Both the position numbers and the translations under genes were made by a program. 64,000 bases of DNA, from the NCBI GenBank assembly GCA_002293475.1, contig DBDG01000017.1:20947-84946 (forward strand), read 5' to 3'. Positions 63,341-64,000 of this stretch are shown here, piece after piece (position 1 is the stretch's first letter; each line of letters begins with the position of its first letter). The notes beneath the pieces are model-generated. The model saw only the letters and a list, made by a program, of their open reading frames with translations, was not told the DNA's origin and did not search any database. The stretch comes from Lachnospiraceae bacterium UBA938 (GTDB lineage: Bacteria; Bacillota; Clostridia; Lachnospirales; Lachnospiraceae).

Positions 63341-63613
63341 TCGTTTTCCTCCATTTCTTTCACAAACATCATAGGATTGCGATTGCGATATTGTACTGAA
63401 TATAAATGCTTTCAAATAGGCTCTGTTCACATCTTCATATACGTGGTCAATCATGTTACGGAATTTTTTAGTTACCAATAGGTCAAAAGCTTCAATGTCA
63501 TTTTCGAGATTTTTTTGATTACAACCAAATCTTTTCAACACCTTAATTATTTTATTCTGATTATCAAGTATTTTAGTTAATAATTGTATATCTCGCTTCA
63601 ATGATTTATTCAT
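63263..63613 (-). CDS. HepT-like toxin with an altered C-terminus
   Basis: 116 residues. Residues 1-62 are helical with the HEPN RNase signature RNMIDHVY, fitting R-x4-H-x-Y, the HepT active site. The start overlaps the nucleotidyltransferase stop by 4 bases, the usual MntA-HepT layout. After about residue 65 the protein no longer looks like HepT. Residues 92-116 (from MTDAAILSKGMD) begin with an ATG at 63340 preceded by GGAGG, so they look like the start of another gene read in frame. Toxicity of this shortened form is uncertain. Confidence 0.65.
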   Translation of the reverse strand: MNKSLKRDIQLLTKILDNQNKIIKVLKRFGCNQKNLENDIEAFDLLVTKKFRNMIDHVYEDVNRAYLKAFIFSTISQSQSYDVCERNGGKRMTDAAILSKGMDCLMNIFLGRPLAC

Positions 63614-63933
63614 ATCCAGACTACTTCCTTTATAATTGTTTTATATGCAGAATACTCGTTTACGGATGATATTACTTCCATTAACAGCGCATCTAATCTC
63701 TTATCTTCTTTTTCCAGTAACTCAAGCCACAATACATCAACCGAAACGCTGAATAAATCTTTTACATAATCTGCGATTTCGCCATGAATTGAATCGCCGT
63801 CAATCAGAATGTCAGGGTCGCTATCTGCTGTGGCTGTTCCGTTTGCATATGAACCTATTATGCCTAATCTTATATTACTATATTTTTTGTAAACTTCCAA
63901 TAATGTTTCTTTGATAAGCTCAATGTTCAACAT
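63610..63933 (-). CDS. MntA-type minimal nucleotidyltransferase antitoxin
   Basis: 107 residues from the ATG at 63933 (AGGTG 6 bases upstream; a longer frame to 63972 begins with a hydrophobic run and lacks a site). The active-site motif GSYANGTATADSDPD fits GS-x10-D-x-D of MNT-domain proteins, with a third acidic strand in VDVLWLE. MntA antitoxins inactivate HepT by adenylylating its Tyr in R-x4-H-x-Y, a residue still present in the adjacent HepT-like protein. The genes overlap by 4 bases. Confidence 0.85.
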   Translation of the reverse strand: MLNIELIKETLLEVYKKYSNIRLGIIGSYANGTATADSDPDILIDGDSIHGEIADYVKDLFSVSVDVLWLELLEKEDKRLDALLMEVISSVNEYSAYKTIIKEVVWI

Positions 63934-64000
63934 TGCTTTCACCTGCCAAATAATAATTAGTAATATACCCACACATAATTATAACAATGATAAATAGAAA

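Overview
The window looks like chromosomal DNA of a low-to-moderate GC Gram-positive anaerobe of the class Clostridia. This rests on strong AGGAGG-type ribosome binding sites, several radical SAM enzymes, lipoproteins, a membrane pyrophosphatase and AT-rich intergenic DNA. I cannot name a species. No rRNA, tRNA, CRISPR array, integrase or complete insertion sequence was seen.

The dominant feature (about 4.8-54.4 kb) is one very long minus-strand operon encoding a hybrid nonribosomal peptide / trans-AT polyketide pathway. It is read from high to low coordinates. It starts with a NusG-family antiterminator of the LoaP type (53559-54167), which probably lets RNA polymerase cross the roughly 49 kb transcript. 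An ACP-like protein follows, then a fusion of a periplasmic serine peptidase with a cyclic-peptide-type ABC exporter, and then a tailoring block: FeeM/LuxI-like acyltransferase, B12-type radical SAM enzyme, class III aminotransferase, acyl-AMP ligase, ACP, second radical SAM enzyme, glycosyltransferase, amidohydrolase and BtrH-like acyltransferase. The assembly line comes next: C-PCP-half C; a trans-acyltransferase; KS-PCP-C-A(Gly)-PCP-half C; KS-DH-KR-ACP; asparagine synthetase; an A domain carrying an inserted PP-loop ATPase, then PCP-C; a stand-alone C domain; half C-PCP-E-BtrH-like; C-A(Asn)-PCP-E; a fatty acyl-AMP ligase; and an ACP. An Asp/Glu-racemase-like protein, an unknown protein, an iron alcohol dehydrogenase and a DinB-like protein close the operon, which ends at a hairpin terminator near 4.8 kb.

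Inferred working: the ligase and ACP near 9-10 kb supply a fatty acyl starter, and the C-A(Asn)-PCP-E protein makes an N-acyl-D-Asn cap. The chain is extended with Gly, malonyl and unassigned residues. The product is exported as an inactive precursor, and the ClbP/ZmaM-like peptidase-ABC fusion removes the acyl-D-Asn cap. This prodrug logic is known from colibactin, zwittermicin, xenocoumacin, amicoumacin and paenilamicin. The interrupted A domain with a Zn-finger PP-loop insert, the NRPS ending in a BtrH-like domain, and the repeated half-condensation lobes do not match any of those pathways as I know them. They are the best candidates for new biochemistry.

Left flank (0-4.8 kb): a secreted three-cysteine protein followed by a hairpin and a four-gene ABC-transporter operon, plus a broken YhcG (DUF1016) nuclease gene. 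Right flank (54.4-64 kb): a small XRE-type regulator divergent from the operon with a pair of operator-like inverted repeats, a 7-TM-like membrane protein, an H+-pyrophosphatase, a radical SAM protein, a lipoprotein, a YiiX-like cysteine hydrolase, a YraQ-type permease, a DUF362 lipoprotein, and an MntA/HepT-like toxin-antitoxin pair whose HepT end looks chimeric.
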